Shown: positions 1-6,511 of the stretch, one piece after another
Layout: each line of letters opens with the position of its first letter
How positions within the stretch are numbered: the first letter of the stretch is position 1
NCBI GenBank assembly: GCA_023453655.1
Contig: JAEXTE010000274.1
Span: 1 to 10,419, forward strand
Length of the DNA stretch: 10,419 nucleotides
Origin: Pseudomonadota bacterium
GTDB taxonomy: Bacteria; Pseudomonadota; Gammaproteobacteria; Xanthomonadales; Xanthomonadaceae
Direction: 5' to 3'
Made by a program: the position numbers and the translations under genes
Notes under the pieces: generated by a model
Told to the model about the DNA's origin: nothing
Seen by the model: only the letters and a program-made list of their open reading frames with translations
Database searches by the model: none

Positions 1-98
1 TCTCCGGCCAGTGCCACGGGCGCCGCCGCCAGCGCCGCCACGCCCAGCGCCAGCGCCGCCAGGCGACCGCGGACCCGACCCTCCGGTGCCGCCGTCAC
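1..98 (-). CDS. Exported protein, N-terminal fragment (cut by window edge)
   Basis: Only the first 32 codons are in the window; the gene continues past the left edge. Reading on the minus strand from a GTG at 98, the peptide is a short charged stretch (TAAPEGRVRGR) followed by a hydrophobic run (LAALALGVAALAAAPVALAG) with an A-x-A-like end. This is a classic Sec signal peptide, so the mature protein is probably periplasmic or secreted. The GTG overlaps the stop codon of the SDR gene by four bases (GTGA at 98-95), which implies translational coupling and membership of the same operon. The mature domain is not visible, so function cannot be given. The signal peptide and the overlap are seen directly; the operon is inferred. 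Confidence 0.7.
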   Translation of the reverse strand, partial: MTAAPEGRVRGRLAALALGVAALAAAPVALAG

Positions 99-832
99 GC
101 CGGGCTCCGCAGGTGGCGCACCACGATGTCGGTGGTGTCCACCTCCGGGGGCTGGCCGACCGCATGGGCGATGGCCTCGGCGATCGCCTCGGGCTCGAGC
201 GCGATCTGGCGGAAGGTGTCGATGGCCTCGGCCGTGTCGGCATGGGTGATGGTGCTGGCCAGTTCCGATTCCACCGCGCCGGGATACACGCAGGTCACGC
301 GGACCGTGTCGCTCTCCATGCGCAGGCCCTCGGAAATCGCCCGCACCGCGTACTTGGTGGCGCAGTACACCGCCGCCGCGGGCATCACGAACATGCCGCC
401 GATCGAGGACACGTTGACCACGTGGCCTTGGCCCTGGCGCTCCATCACCGGCAGCACCGCGGCGATGCCGTGGAGCACGCCGCGGATGTTCACGTCGATC
501 ATCCGGTCCCACTCGTCCACCTTCAGCGCCGACAGCGGCGAGAGCGGCATCAGGCCGGCGTTGTTGACCAGCACGTCGATGCGGCCGTGCTGTCGCAGGG
601 CATGGTCGGCGAAGGCCTGCACGTCCTCGCGCGAAGTCACGTCCAGCGCGCGCACGCTGGCGTGGCCGCCGTCGGCGGCGATCGCGGCGGCCAGCGCTTC
701 GAGCCGGTCGGTGCGCCGGGCGCCGAGCACCACGGTGGCGCCGCGGGCCGCCAGCATGCGGGCGGTGGCCTCGCCGATGCCGCTGCTGGCGCCGGTGACC
801 AGCACGATCTTGTCCTGGAGATTGTCGTTCAT
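95..832 (-). CDS. SDR family NAD(P)-dependent oxidoreductase
   Basis: Classical short-chain dehydrogenase/reductase of 245 residues, the usual length. The Rossmann glycine motif TGASSGIG is at residues 13-20. The structural NNAG is at 90-93, the catalytic serine at about 143 (VSS), and the Y156-x3-K160 pair in YCATK, followed by PG at 184-185. It should catalyse NAD(P)(H)-dependent oxidation or reduction of a small carbonyl or alcohol in the cytoplasm. ARR at 38-40, after the second beta strand, hints at NADP preference (inference). The substrate cannot be read from sequence. I chose the ATG at 832 rather than the frame's first ATG at 877 because AAGGAAG sits just upstream and the protein then begins MNDNLQDKIVLVTG, as the family does. 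It lies 44 bp downstream of the Atu4866-domain gene and overlaps the exported-protein gene by four bases, so all three are probably one operon controlled by the divergent LysR regulator. Confidence 0.93.
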   Translation of the reverse strand: MNDNLQDKIVLVTGASSGIGEATARMLAARGATVVLGARRTDRLEALAAAIAADGGHASVRALDVTSREDVQAFADHALRQHGRIDVLVNNAGLMPLSPLSALKVDEWDRMIDVNIRGVLHGIAAVLPVMERQGQGHVVNVSSIGGMFVMPAAAVYCATKYAVRAISEGLRMESDTVRVTCVYPGAVESELASTITHADTAEAIDTFRQIALEPEAIAEAIAHAVGQPPEVDTTDIVVRHLRSPA

Positions 833-876
833 GGGTACTTCCTTCATCTCGCTGGGGGAAAAGCGGGTGCGGCGCA

Positions 877-1236
877 TCAGCGTGCGTCGCGGTTGGGCGC
901 AGCTTCCGGCTGCCGCCGCAGCGCCATCCCGGCGTGGTGGAGCACGCCGTCGATGAACTCGCCGTAGCCGGTGAAGCCGGTGTCGTCGACGTAATCGATG
1001 CGCCGGCCGGTGACCGTGTAGCGGCCGCGATAGGCGGCCTCGCGATGACCGCGCGCTTCGACGTAGCGGCCGTCCGGCAGCAGGGCGTGGCGCACGTAGC
1101 CGTCATCGGTCACCCACAGGCCGACGTGCGGCGGCGTGGCGGCCCGGGCGGAACCGCGGGTGGCGGAGGAGGCGCCACCGGGCAGGGCGGCGGCGGCCTG
1201 GGCCGCCGGTGCATGGCGGAAGGAGGAGCGGGTCAT
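877..1236 (-). CDS. Atu4866-domain protein
   Basis: Small protein of 119 residues from the ATG at 1236, or 123 from the ATG at 1248. The C-terminal two thirds carry the hallmark of the Agrobacterium Atu4866 family: GLWVTDDGYVRHALLPDGRY, then RGHREAAYRGRYTV and IDYVDDTGFTGYGEF, ending with GVLHHAGMAL. Family members are small beta-barrel-like proteins of unknown biochemical role, often encoded beside SDR oxidoreductases and LysR regulators, as here. The N-terminal 35 or so residues are Ala/Pro/Gly-rich and look disordered rather than like a clean signal peptide. Neither candidate start has a strong Shine-Dalgarno sequence. It is the first gene of the minus-strand unit, with the SDR gene following 44 bp later. 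Family identity is confident; function is unknown. Confidence 0.85.
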   Translation of the reverse strand: MTRSSFRHAPAAQAAAALPGGASSATRGSARAATPPHVGLWVTDDGYVRHALLPDGRYVEARGHREAAYRGRYTVTGRRIDYVDDTGFTGYGEFIDGVLHHAGMALRRQPEAAPNRDAR

Positions 1237-1318
1237 GGCAGCATCCATCGGTTGGGGGCCGGGGCTCACGGTAGGCGCCGCCCGCTGTCCAGAGAATCCG
1301 GCAGGCGCTGAACTGCCT

Positions 1319-1335
1319 GGTTAGAATCGCTAACC
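1319..1335. promoter_or_regulatory. Palindromic LysR-type operator overlapping a -10-like box
   Basis: GGTTAG-AATCG-CTAACC is a perfect 6-bp inverted repeat with a 5-base spacer. Its inner 13 bases (TTAGAATCGCTAA) fit the T-N11-A geometry of LysR-family operators. It ends one base before the ATG at 1337. Within it, TAGAAT (1322-1327) matches five of six bases of a sigma-70 -10 box in the plus direction. No good -35 hexamer is visible. Binding here would block the regulator's own promoter while leaving the divergent unit accessible. The palindrome is seen directly; its use as an operator is inferred. Confidence 0.6.
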
Positions 1336-1336
1336 A

Positions 1337-2233
1337 ATGGCCATGGATCTCAACCTGCTGCGCATGTTCCTGGCCGTGGCCGAGACGGCCAGCTTCCGCG
1401 CCGCGGCCGATGCGCTGGGGGTCACCCGCTCGGCGGTCAGCCAGGGCATCCGACGGCTAGAGGACGGGCTGGGCGTGGCCCTCGTGCAGCGCTCAACGCG
1501 CAGCGTGCGGCTGACCGAGGCCGGCGCGCGGCTGCACCGGCAGGTCGTGGGTCCGCTGCGGACCGTCGATGCGGCGCTGGAGGACGCGCCCGGCGACGGC
1601 CCGCCGCGCGGCCTGCTGCGCGTCAACGTCTCCTCCATCGCCGAGCGCTTCCTGTCCGGGGAGCTGGTCGCGCGCTTCGTCGAGGCGCACCCGGGCATCA
1701 CCCTGGACGTGACCGTGAGCGACGACCCCATCGACCTGGTCGCCGGCGGCTTCGACGCCGGGGTGCGCCTGGGCGAGGTGATCGAGCAGGACATGGTGGC
1801 CGTGCCGCTGACCGGTCCGCAGCGGCAGGTCGCGGTGGCGGCGCCGGCCTATCTCGAGCGGCACGGTCAGCCGCGCCATCCGTGCGAACTGGTCAACCAC
1901 CGCTGCATCGGCTGGCGCCCGGCGCCGGAGGTGGCGCCCTACCGCTGGGAGTTCAGCGAAGGCGGTCGCGAGTTCGAGGTGGACGTGGGCGCGCAGGTCA
2001 CCACCAACGACCTGCGCCTGATGCTGCGCACCGCGCTCGCCGGCGGCGGCATCAGCTTCGGCCTGGAGGAGAACTACCGGCAATGGCTGCGCAGCGGTGA
2101 GCTGGTGGCGCTGCTGGGCGACTACCTGCCCGAGTTCGACGGCTTCTACCTGTACTACCCGAACCGGCACAACCAGCCGCCGAAGCTGCGCGCGCTGGTG
2201 GAACACGTGCGGCGCTTCCGCGCGGAGGGCTGA
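1337..2233 (+). CDS. LysR family transcriptional regulator
   Basis: Full-length LysR-type regulator of 298 residues. The N-terminal winged helix-turn-helix spans about residues 4-63 (DLNLLRMFLAVAETASF, then RAAADALGVTRSAVSQGIRR, then VQRSTRSVRLTEAG). A linker leads to the two-lobed effector-binding domain from about residue 92 (RGLLRVNV) to the C-terminus. The effector domain resembles the CrgA/DsdC-like subgroup that often sits beside SDR or quinone/aldehyde-type oxidoreductases. It is divergent from the Atu4866-SDR unit, its most likely target. Starts at 1337 and 1343 (MAMDL) are both possible and neither has a Shine-Dalgarno sequence. With a -10-like TAGAAT ending ten bases before the ATG, a leaderless or near-leaderless mRNA is plausible. 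The effector is unknown. Confidence 0.93.
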   Translation: MAMDLNLLRMFLAVAETASFRAAADALGVTRSAVSQGIRRLEDGLGVALVQRSTRSVRLTEAGARLHRQVVGPLRTVDAALEDAPGDGPPRGLLRVNVSSIAERFLSGELVARFVEAHPGITLDVTVSDDPIDLVAGGFDAGVRLGEVIEQDMVAVPLTGPQRQVAVAAPAYLERHGQPRHPCELVNHRCIGWRPAPEVAPYRWEFSEGGREFEVDVGAQVTTNDLRLMLRTALAGGGISFGLEENYRQWLRSGELVALLGDYLPEFDGFYLYYPNRHNQPPKLRALVEHVRRFRAEG

Positions 2234-2234
2234 G

Positions 2235-2255
2235 CCGGCGGGGAGCCCGCGCCGG
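2235..2255. terminator. Possible hairpin between convergent genes
   Basis: The 22-bp gap between the convergent LysR and membrane-protein genes is almost entirely a GC-rich imperfect hairpin: CCGGCGGG, a GAG loop, and CCC-GC-GCCGG with a two-base bulge. There is no T tract on either strand, so intrinsic termination is uncertain. Placement between two convergent stops is the main argument. Confidence 0.35.
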
Positions 2256-2663
2256 TCAACTGCCCCGTCGGCCCGTCGTCCGGCGGCGCCGTTCGGCGAT
2301 GCCCGCCCAGAACACCAGCCCGTGCATCGACGCCAGGCACAGCGCCAGCAGCGTCCAGCCGATGTCGAGCCCCAGGTAGACGTTGGCGATGCGGTCGAGC
2401 AGCGGCCAAGCCGTGCGTCGCATCGCCAGCGAACCCTCGCCCAGCAGCCGGTGCACCACCTGGTCGGTGGACGGCGAGCGCCATTCGCCCAGCGGCAGCA
2501 GCATGCCGGCGATGCCGAGCACCAGGCAGGCCGCGACGCCCAGCGCCAGCACCCCGCCCAGCCACGGCAGCGCCTCGGCGACGCGACGCGTGCGCGGCCA
2601 CAGCTGGAAGGCGCCAAGCATCCACGCCGCCACGACCGCCAGGGAGAAAAGCAGCAGGGCCAT
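2256..2663 (-). CDS. Small integral membrane protein, unknown family
   Basis: I do not recognise the family. From the ATG at 2663 it encodes 135 residues with three strongly hydrophobic segments: about 1-21 (begins MALLLFSLAVVAAWMLGAF), about 32-58, and about 94-122 (VYLGLDIGWTLLALCL). A roughly 35-residue polar loop (around WRSPSTDQVVHRLLGEG) lies between segments 2 and 3, and the tail is Arg-rich (AERRRRTTGRRGS), which should be cytoplasmic. The start is uncertain: no strong ribosome-binding site precedes 2663, and the frame stays open far upstream without further protein-like sequence. It is convergent with the LysR gene and followed upstream by a long non-coding repeat region, so it appears to be monocistronic. 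The hydrophobic pattern makes a real gene likely, but not certain. Confidence 0.6.
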   Translation of the reverse strand: MALLLFSLAVVAAWMLGAFQLWPRTRRVAEALPWLGGVLALGVAACLVLGIAGMLLPLGEWRSPSTDQVVHRLLGEGSLAMRRTAWPLLDRIANVYLGLDIGWTLLALCLASMHGLVFWAGIAERRRRTTGRRGS

Positions 2664-2825
2664 CGACGGCAACAGTCCGGTGGGAACAGCCGGCAGCTTG
2701 CCCGCGCGGAAGACGAAGCGCGATGAACGCGGCGCGCGGCGCCGGACGCGGTCGCGCTGGCTCGGGAAGGGGTGCCGCCGCGCCAGGGTCGCGCGGGGGA
2801 GCAGGCGCCATGGCAGATGCGGGCA

Positions 2826-2874
2826 CGTCCCTTCCCCAGCTCGCGGGGGAAGGTGCCGAAGGGGAGGGGCGCGC
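2826..2874 (-). repeat. Degenerate GC-rich palindromic intergenic element
   Basis: On the minus strand this reads CCCCTCCCCTTCGGCACC followed by TTCCCCCGCGAGCTGGGGAA, a GC-rich imperfect stem-loop. It resembles the CCTCCCCCGC...GCGGGGGAAGG elements scattered between genes in Xanthomonadaceae. It is more diverged than the copies at the right end of the window. Confidence 0.4.
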
Positions 2875-2906
2875 GCCGCAAGGCGCGGGGTGCGTCGCGA
2901 CGTGGT

Positions 2907-3010
2907 GGCCCCACCCCAGCCCGTCCGCCCCGGCGCGGCCGCCGGTCGTTCGGGCATCCCGCCCGGCGTGCCGCATGCAGGACGCCCGCGCCCCCGCGCG
3001 CGGGGGAGGG
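2907..3010 (-). repeat. GC-rich palindromic intergenic element, expanded copy
   Basis: GGCCCCACCCCAGCCC (2907-2922) matches one side of the element at 9908-9943. CCCCCGCGCGCGGGGG (2991-3006, a perfect 16-base palindrome followed by AGGG) matches its hairpin side. In the right-end copy the two parts are adjacent; here about 68 bases separate them. This suggests an insertion, or a longer version of the element. Confidence 0.5.
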
Positions 3011-3037
3011 AGCAGTCACGGCGCGACAGGCCGCCGC

Positions 3038-3113
3038 CGTATCTCCGGACCGCCGTGTCTTCGTATCTCCGGACCGGATGGGCAGGACTGGGAACCGGAG
3101 AGCAGGACTGGGA
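3038..3113 (+). repeat. Two pairs of short direct repeats
   Basis: CGTATCTCCGGACCG occurs identically at 3038-3052 and 3062-3076 (24 bp apart). GCAGGACTGGGA occurs at 3082-3093 and 3102-3113 (20 bp apart). The regular spacing, in non-coding DNA just upstream of the excalibur gene, looks like slippage-generated tandem duplication. No function can be assigned. Confidence 0.6.
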
Positions 3114-3179
3114 GACTGGTGCAGGTTTGTTGCAGCGCCTGTTCCCTCGGCAACCTCCTCGACCGTTAGGAGCCAGACG

Positions 3180-3467
3180 ATGAAAAAGCTGATCCTGCTG
3201 CTGGTCCTGGGCGTGGCCGCATGGAAGGGCTACCGCCATTTCAACCCGGAAGCGCCTGGCGACGCGCCACCGCCGGCCGTGGCCGCGATGGCGCCGGCTG
3301 CAGCCCCGGTCCGGCCTGTCGAGTCCGCCTATCGCTGCGATGGCCGCATCCACTGTTCGCAGATGCGTTCCTGCGACGAGGCGACGTACTTCATCCGCCA
3401 CTGCCCGAACACGCAGATGGATGGCGACGGCGATGGCGTCCCCTGCGAGCGGCAGTGGTGCGGCTGA
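3180..3467 (+). CDS. Excalibur calcium-binding domain protein
   Basis: A 95-residue protein starting at the ATG at 3180, preceded by AGGAG with a 7-base spacer. Residues 1-20 (MKKLILLLVLGVAAWKGYRH) form a signal anchor or signal peptide, followed by a Pro/Ala-rich linker to about residue 46. The C-terminal domain reads CDGRIHCSQMRSCDEATYFI, then RHCPNTQMDGDGDGVPCERQ and WC. This is the excalibur fold, with an EF-hand-like DGDGDG calcium loop and six cysteines, here placed outside the inner membrane where disulfides can form. Proteobacterial relatives often carry this domain behind cold-shock/DUF1294 modules; here it stands alone behind a membrane segment. Its role is unknown; calcium binding is inferred from the motif. 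It appears monocistronic and converges with the DUF6630 gene. Confidence 0.88.
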   Translation: MKKLILLLVLGVAAWKGYRHFNPEAPGDAPPPAVAAMAPAAAPVRPVESAYRCDGRIHCSQMRSCDEATYFIRHCPNTQMDGDGDGVPCERQWCG

Positions 3468-3471
3468 CGCG

Positions 3472-3490
3472 GCGGCGCCGGAGGCACCGC
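3472..3490. terminator. Possible weak hairpin between convergent genes
   Basis: GCGGCGCC (3472-3479), GGA, GGCACCGC (3483-3490) forms an 8-bp stem with one G-T wobble when read on the minus strand. It sits between the convergent excalibur and DUF6630 stops. No T tract follows on either strand, so this is a weak candidate. Confidence 0.25.
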
Positions 3491-3540
3491 TATGGATCGC
3501 AGTCGCCACGGGTAAAGCGGCGGGCACGATCCCTGCGGCG

Positions 3541-4092
3541 CTACATTCCCACGGGCCGCGCGTCGAAGCCCAGCGCAGGCGCGATGATCCGCACGCCCTC
3601 GTCGTCGCTGGCCAGCGACATCCAGCCGGCGTGCGCGTCGGTGCCGGTGTCCCAGGTCCACAGGGTGTAGCCCTCCAGACGCAGCTGGTCCTGTGCGGTT
3701 TCCAGCAGTCCGGTGGCGCTCACGCGCGCCAGGAACTCGTCGTCGGTGGGATCTTCCACGCCCCAGTCGATGTCCACGTTGAAGCGTGCGGCCAGCTCGA
3801 CCAGGCACTCGAGCAGGGCGCCGGTATCGGATTCGTCGATGTGGAAACCGGACTTCCAGTCGGTCACCTCGCGCAGCAGCTGCGGCAGGCCGAGGTCGTC
3901 GGCGTCGCCGCCGCCCAGCGCTTCCTGGAAGGCCGTGAACTGCTGCAGGGCCGCGTCCTCGTCGCCGGGGTTGATGATCAGCAGCAGCTGCCAGACCAGG
4001 ACTTCGGTGCTGGCCTCGTCGTCGATCTCGGCACGCTCGGCGTCGCCCCGGTAGTTGTCGTCGGGGTCGAACTCGTGGTCGGGAGGCGTCAT
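3541..4092 (-). CDS. DUF6630 family protein
   Basis: Acidic cytoplasmic protein of 183 residues from the ATG at 4092. The visible pattern is an Asp/Glu-rich N-terminus (MTPPDHEFDPDDN), then VWQLLLIINPGDEDAALQQF, REVTDWKSGFHIDESDT, and a C-terminal EGYTLWTWDTGTDAHAGWMS followed by ALGFDARPVG. This matches my memory of the DUF6630 family, common in Xanthomonadaceae and of unknown function. No signal peptide, membrane segment or catalytic motif stands out. It begins 74 bp after the egtD stop on the same strand, so co-transcription with egtBD is possible but not shown. The start is supported by agreement with the family N-terminus; only a weak AGGA lies upstream. Family assignment is by recall, not search. 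Confidence 0.82.
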   Translation of the reverse strand: MTPPDHEFDPDDNYRGDAERAEIDDEASTEVLVWQLLLIINPGDEDAALQQFTAFQEALGGGDADDLGLPQLLREVTDWKSGFHIDESDTGALLECLVELAARFNVDIDWGVEDPTDDEFLARVSATGLLETAQDQLRLEGYTLWTWDTGTDAHAGWMSLASDDEGVRIIAPALGFDARPVGM

Positions 4093-4166
4093 CGCGTAGG
4101 CGTCCTGGGTCGATCGGGCGAGCCGCGCGCGGCCCGGGGAGCGAATGCTAGGGCCAGCGGCGCCGG

Positions 4167-5129
4167 TCACGCCACCCGCAGCAGGCGCAGGCCGAACCAG
4201 TCGCGCGCGTCGTTCCAGCCGTCCACCACGCGCAGTCCCGCGTCCGCCGCGAGCGCGGCGATGCGCGCGTCGGTGTACTTCTGGCTCTGCTCCACCTGCA
4301 TCGGTTCGCCCGCGGCGAAATGGAAGCGGCGGCCCTGCACAGTGACGTCCTGCTCGCGCAGGCTCTCCAGCGTGGTGACGATTCGGCCTTCTTCCTCCAC
4401 GTAGCGTGCGCGGTGGGCGAACCCGGCGAGGTCGAAGTCGCTGCCGACGTCGCGGTTGAGGCGGCGCAGCAGGTTGAGCGTGAACTCGGCGGTGACCCCG
4501 GCGGCGTCGTTGTAGGCGGCTTCGAGGATGGCCGGATCCTTCTCCAGGTCCAGGCCGAGCAGGGCGGCGCCGTCCTCGCCCATGGTGGCGCGCATCGCGG
4601 CCAGCAGGCGCACGGACTCGTCGCGGGTGAAGTTGCCCAGGGTGGAGCCGGGAAAGAACACCAGGGCCGACGCCGCGGGCCGCGAGGGCGCCGGCAGCGG
4701 CACCGGACGGGTGAAGTCGGCGAGCACCGGCAGCACTTCCACCTCGCCGAACTCGCGGTCCAGCCGGCCGGCGCTGTCGGTCAGCGCGCTGCGCGAGATG
4801 TCGATGGGCGTGTAGGCCACCGGATCCTCCAGCGCCTCCAGCAGCAGCCGCGTCTTGCGGCCGCTGCCGCTGCCCGGCTCCACCACGTGCGCGCGCGGAC
4901 CCACCGCCGCGCCGATCTCGCCGCCGCGTTCGGCCAGCAGGGCCAGCTCGATGCGGGTGAGGTAATACTCCGGCTGCCGGGTGATCGCCTCGAACAGCTC
5001 CGAGCCGCGCCGGTCGTAGAAGTACTTGGACGGCAGCCGCTTCGGGCTGGACGCCAGGCCGCGCAGCACGTCGCCGGCGATGTCGTCGGTGCTGGGATGC
5101 AGGTCGGTCAGCTCGGGGGCGGTGCTCAA
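4167..5129 (-). CDS. egtD: L-histidine N(alpha)-methyltransferase EgtD
   Basis: EgtD adds three methyl groups from S-adenosylmethionine to the alpha-amino group of histidine, giving hercynine, the first step of ergothioneine synthesis. The product is 320 residues, the normal length. Family motifs in order: KYFYDRRGSELFEAIT (35-50), YYLTRIE (55-61), the SAM-binding loop EPGSGSGRKT (84-93), PGSTLGNF (160-167), DLEKD (about 194-198) and EQSQKY (280-285), whose glutamate helps hold the histidine amine in characterised EgtD. The start is TTG at 5129, overlapping the egtB stop in TTGA. AAAGGA lies six bases upstream, and no in-frame ATG gives the family N-terminus. This indicates translational coupling to egtB. 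The other pathway genes (egtA, egtC, egtE) are not in the window. Confidence 0.95.
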   Translation of the reverse strand: MSTAPELTDLHPSTDDIAGDVLRGLASSPKRLPSKYFYDRRGSELFEAITRQPEYYLTRIELALLAERGGEIGAAVGPRAHVVEPGSGSGRKTRLLLEALEDPVAYTPIDISRSALTDSAGRLDREFGEVEVLPVLADFTRPVPLPAPSRPAASALVFFPGSTLGNFTRDESVRLLAAMRATMGEDGAALLGLDLEKDPAILEAAYNDAAGVTAEFTLNLLRRLNRDVGSDFDLAGFAHRARYVEEEGRIVTTLESLREQDVTVQGRRFHFAAGEPMQVEQSQKYTDARIAALAADAGLRVVDGWNDARDWFGLRLLRVA

Positions 5130-6436
5130 TCGAAGTCCTTTGCCAAGCGCAGGCCCGAGAACTGCCAGCGCGCGTGCGGCGGGAAGAAATTGCGGTAGCT
5201 GGCGCGCACATGGCCGCGCGGGGTGGCGCAGCTGCCGCCGCGCAGGACCAGCTGGCCGCTCATGAACTTGCCGTTGTACTCGCCGAGCGTGCCGGCCAGG
5301 GGGCGGAATCCCGGATACGCGCCGTAGGCGCTGCTGGTCCATTCCCAGGTGTCGCCGAACATGCCCTGCGGCGCGCCGTCGTGCGAGGCCGTCCGCGCGG
5401 CATGCGGATGCAGCGGTGCCTCGTCGTCGGCGAAGTTGCCGTCGAGTGTGCAGGACGCGGCCGCCGCTTCCCATTCGATTTCGGTGGGCAGGCGCGCGCC
5501 GGCCCAGCGCGCGAACGCATCCGCCTCGTAGTGGCTCAGGTGGCAGACCGGCGCGCGCGGATCGCGCGGCTGCCAGCCCGCCAGGGTGAACTCGCGCTCC
5601 CCGTCCTCATGCCAGTACAGCGGTCGTTGCCAGCCTTCGCGCTGCACCAGGTCCCAGCCGTCGCTGAGCCAGAGGGTGGGCGAGCGGTAGCCCCCGTCGG
5701 CGACGAAGGCGGCATAGGCCGCGTTGTCCACGGGGCGCCGGGCGATGGCATGCGCGGCCAGCAGGGCGCGATGCCGTGGAGTCTCGTTGTCGTAGGCGAA
5801 GTCCGCGCCTGCGTCCGGCCAGCGCGGCGCGCCGATCTCCACGATCGCCTCGTCGCACGCCAGCCAGGCCGGTCCAGCGTCCACCGCCGACACCACCGGC
5901 TCGGCGCGCGGCAGGTCGTGGCGATAGGCCGGTGCGAGCGGATTGCACCACAGCGCATGCTTGATGTCGGTCAGCAGCAGCTCCTGGTGCTGCTGCTCGT
6001 GGTGCACGCCCAGCACCAGCGTCTCGAGGCGCGCCTGGTCGACGCAGGCGGCGTCGAGCATGCGCAGCACGCGCGCGTCGATGTCCTCGCGCCAGGCCAG
6101 CACTTCGGCGAGCGTGGGTCGCGAGAGCACTCCACGCCGCGCGCGCGGATGCCGATCGCCGGCGCCGACGTAGTAGCTGTTGAACAGCACGTCCCAGCCG
6201 TCGGGAATGGCGTCGGCGTCGTCGAGCACGAAGCGCGCGAAGAACCAGGTGGTGTGCGCCAGATGCCACTTGGCCGGGCTGGCGTCGGGCATGGACTGCA
6301 GCTGTGCGTCTTCCGCGCTGAGCGGCGCGGCCAGCCGGCGGGAGCGCGACCGCACGCTGGCGAACCACTCGCGCACTTTGCCGCCCGTCGCGGGGTCGGG
6401 CGCCGGTGTCGCGCGGCTGGCCTGGGGGCTGGACAT
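5126..6436 (-). CDS. egtB: Ergothioneine sulfoxide synthase EgtB
   Basis: Non-haem iron enzyme that joins hercynine to a thiol donor using oxygen, giving a sulfoxide intermediate of ergothioneine. It has 436 residues in two parts. The N-terminal DinB-like helical domain contains KWHLAHTTWFF (56-66) and HHEQQHQELLLTDIKH (145-160). The C-terminal formylglycine-generating-enzyme-like domain includes EWEAAAASC, GDTWEWTSSAY, LRGGSCATP and RASYRNFFPP, ending RWQFSGLRLAKDFD. By family alignment from memory, the iron ligands are H61, H146 and H150. FNSYY (85-89) places two adjacent tyrosines as in the Chloracidobacterium-type enzyme, which uses cysteine rather than gamma-glutamylcysteine. That substrate preference is inference, but it would fit a two-gene egtBD locus. 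The first gene of the pair, it overlaps egtD by four bases. Its start at 6436 has only a weak AGG upstream. Confidence 0.95.
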   Translation of the reverse strand: MSSPQASRATPAPDPATGGKVREWFASVRSRSRRLAAPLSAEDAQLQSMPDASPAKWHLAHTTWFFARFVLDDADAIPDGWDVLFNSYYVGAGDRHPRARRGVLSRPTLAEVLAWREDIDARVLRMLDAACVDQARLETLVLGVHHEQQHQELLLTDIKHALWCNPLAPAYRHDLPRAEPVVSAVDAGPAWLACDEAIVEIGAPRWPDAGADFAYDNETPRHRALLAAHAIARRPVDNAAYAAFVADGGYRSPTLWLSDGWDLVQREGWQRPLYWHEDGEREFTLAGWQPRDPRAPVCHLSHYEADAFARWAGARLPTEIEWEAAAASCTLDGNFADDEAPLHPHAARTASHDGAPQGMFGDTWEWTSSAYGAYPGFRPLAGTLGEYNGKFMSGQLVLRGGSCATPRGHVRASYRNFFPPHARWQFSGLRLAKDFD

Positions 6437-6464
6437 GGCGCGAGCCTAGCACCGGGCCGTGCAA

Positions 6465-6485
6465 ATGCCGGTCGACAACCGGCAT
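6465..6485 (-). terminator. Hairpin between the 6512-6979 gene and egtB
   Basis: ATGCCGGT (6465-6472), loop CGACA, ACCGGCAT (6478-6485) is a perfect 8-bp inverted repeat. Read on the minus strand, it lies 27 bases after the stop of the upstream gene and is followed by TTT. It could act as a weak terminator separating that gene from egtB. Alternatively it is an operator in the egtB promoter region; position alone does not decide. Confidence 0.45.
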
Positions 6486-6511
6486 CCCGTCCGACGCCAT
6501 GCAGGCGCCGC

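Larger units (their letters stand above)
2664..3179. other. Non-coding region with degenerate GC-rich repeats
   Basis: This stretch of about 516 bases has no convincing gene on either strand; open frames through it are low-complexity Arg/Pro/Ala translations with no domain. It holds two degenerate copies of the GC-rich palindromic intergenic element (listed separately) and two short direct repeats at 3038-3113. Its promoters should include that of the excalibur gene at 3180, but I cannot point to a convincing -35/-10 pair. Confidence 0.6.

Noticed and set aside
1493..3019. Long minus-strand open frame (508 codons) over the LysR gene
   Set aside because: Low-complexity Arg/Ala/Pro translation opposite a clear LysR gene; no motif or plausible ribosome-binding site.
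4122..4133. GCCGCGCGCGGC palindrome between egtD and the DUF6630 gene as a terminator
   Set aside because: It is a loop-less GC run with no T tract, easily expected by chance at this base composition.
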